NCBI GenBank assembly: GCA_903932705.1
Contig: CAIZHC010000145.1
Span: 1 to 6,408 of the forward strand
Source of the DNA: an uncultured Actinomycetes bacterium
GTDB taxonomy: Bacteria > Actinomycetota > Actinomycetes > Nanopelagicales > Nanopelagicaceae
Length of the DNA stretch: 6,408 bases
Reading direction: 5' to 3'
The notes beneath the pieces were generated by a model. That model was not told where the DNA came from. It made no database searches and saw nothing but the letters and a program-made list of their open reading frames with translations. Positions 5,703-6,408 of this stretch are shown here, one piece after another. The position numbers and the translations under genes are program-made. How positions within the stretch are numbered: position 1 is the first letter of the stretch; every line of letters begins with the position of its first letter.

Positions 5703-6408
5703 CTTCTAATACCTCAGCGATTATTGCAGCGCAGGGGGTTAGGGCATATGCGTATGGCTTCACCGCAATTCTGCTTGGCCACCTGCTCGCGCAGAGCCAC
5801 GCCTCGACCCTGGAAGTTGGATTAGTCCTTAGCTCAATTGTTCTGGGAGCTGCACTAGCCTCCTTGCTCTTGCTGCGATTTGGATATCGAATCGGACGGG
5901 TACGTGCCTATAAGTGGATCTATGCACTCTTAGCAGTTGCGGGATTAATTATCGCCCTACATCCGGCGCCCTGGACGATTGCTCTGGTCGGGTTAACTGG
6001 AGTTCTTTCAACAGATGCCAACGACAATGGACCTGCCACCACTCTTGAGCAGACCATGTTGGCGGGCGAGCACCACAGCAGTAGGTTTGCCGCGATATTT
6101 GGTCGCTACAACGGGGTTGCTGCAACCTTCGGTTCACTGGGCGCACTTACTCAAGGATGGCTTAGCCATATTCATAGATTTAGTACGACCTACATCGGTT
6201 TTTATATTCTGATTCCACTGGGGATGCTCGGTTGGTGGTTGGCACATTCGCTCAATATTCCAGAGGAGAAGATTCCCACCAAAGTTCATCGTGGACTTAA
6301 AGATTCGGCGGTTCGCGGTCGAATCATTCAACTCTCGACGCTCTTTGCATTTGATTCTGCTGCCGGTGGTTTAACCACCTCGGCATGGCTCTCGTACTAT
6401 CTCACCAG
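5699..6408 (+). CDS. N-terminal part of an MFS transporter, start codon apparently ATA (3' end outside window)
   Basis: The frame is open from just after the TGA at 5693-5695 to the right edge, giving about 236 codons of a Major Facilitator Superfamily protein. Helix 1 begins at AIIAAQGVRAYAYGFTAILLGHL. Helices 2 and 3 flank RFGYRIGRVRAY, the position of the conserved MFS loop 2-3 motif. Then come a helix ending GLTGVLSTDA, a polar stretch (NDNGPATTLEQTML), helices around GRYNGVAATFGSLGALTQ and YIGFYILIPLGMLGWW, a central cytoplasmic loop (EEKIPTKVHRGLKDSAVRGR), and the beginning of helix 7. The substrate is not evident. In this frame there is no ATG, GTG or TTG before helix 1. ATA at 5699-5701 is preceded by GGAG and overlaps the upstream stop as ATAA, where the permease/ATPase junction has ATGA. 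A G-to-A change or error at 5701 would explain this; otherwise ATA, or ATT at 5720 or 5723, would have to serve as start. It is likely co-transcribed with the four preceding genes. Confidence 0.8.
   Translation, partial: MTSNTSAIIAAQGVRAYAYGFTAILLGHLLAQSHASTLEVGLVLSSIVLGAALASLLLLRFGYRIGRVRAYKWIYALLAVAGLIIALHPAPWTIALVGLTGVLSTDANDNGPATTLEQTMLAGEHHSSRFAAIFGRYNGVAATFGSLGALTQGWLSHIHRFSTTYIGFYILIPLGMLGWWLAHSLNIPEEKIPTKVHRGLKDSAVRGRIIQLSTLFAFDSAAGGLTTSAWLSYYLT

Noticed and set aside
5690..5705. Fusion of the xExxE protein to the MFS protein by a -1 frameshift at the stop
   Set aside because: There is no slippery heptamer at the junction (CAA TAA), and an overlapping stop/start with GGAG upstream is the ordinary explanation.
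5724..5743. TTG at 5724 as MFS start with an indel in the GGGGG run at 5734-5738
   Set aside because: The frame used before the run already encodes a good MFS lead-in (AIIAAQGVRAY), so no frame change is needed there; a single substitution at 5701 is simpler.
5748..5825. ATG at 5748 as the start of the last gene
   Set aside because: It is in a different frame from the MFS protein and meets a stop (TAG) after about 25 codons; helix 1 of the MFS protein is encoded across it in the other frame.
689..6408. Reverse-strand and alternate-frame open frames of 60-110 codons within the genes (e.g. 3715-3984, 4670-4933, 4768-5100, 5949-6146)
   Set aside because: They lie inside well-supported genes, have no recognisable domain, and their composition is what shadow frames of the real genes give.

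Overview
This is a protein-coding, moderate-GC bacterial window (roughly half G+C by eye). Every supported gene lies on the + strand. The closest fit from protein style is a streamlined actinobacterium, for example a freshwater acI/Nanopelagicales-type lineage. This is a judgement from memory and not a search result: the putative MFS protein and the duplicated membrane protein resemble actinobacterial versions, and DtxR/IdeR-like half-sites precede the transporter genes. No RNA gene, insertion sequence, CRISPR array or integrase was seen.

Layout: (1) The 3' end of an unidentified, probably helical protein (3-593, cut by the left edge). (2) A 95-bp gap (594-688) with two CTAACCC copies, one inverted GGTTAG and a Shine-Dalgarno. 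(3) An ABC importer of the ferric-iron/phosphonate/hexose-phosphate class: a secreted binding protein (689-1747), a fused two-domain permease (1784-3532) and an ATPase (3529-4662, overlapping the permease by 4 bp). (4) A 338-aa membrane protein (4686-5702) made of two repeats that each carry an xExxE motif, like the REXXE motif of Ftr1 iron permeases without the Arg, plus a C-terminal DFIVGDDW module. (5) The first 236 codons of an MFS transporter (5699-6408, cut by the right edge). It has no ATG/GTG/TTG start, but an ATA sits exactly where an ATGA stop/start overlap would be expected.

The five genes from 689 onward have gaps of 36, -4, 23 and (if ATA is the start) -4 bp, so they look like one transcription unit joining three transporter types. 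The binding protein and ABC parts would be annotated as Fe3+ uptake by homology. However, the binding protein seems to lack the paired tyrosines that bind iron in FbpA, and the membrane protein lacks the Arg of REXXE. The cargo is therefore open: a different metal or chelate, or a phosphorylated organic compound as for AfuA (hexose phosphates) or the 2-aminoethylphosphonate importers.

The points most worth a second look are the ATAA junction at 5699-5702, the lost iron ligands, the duplicated xExxE protein, and the IdeR-like half-sites upstream of the operon.
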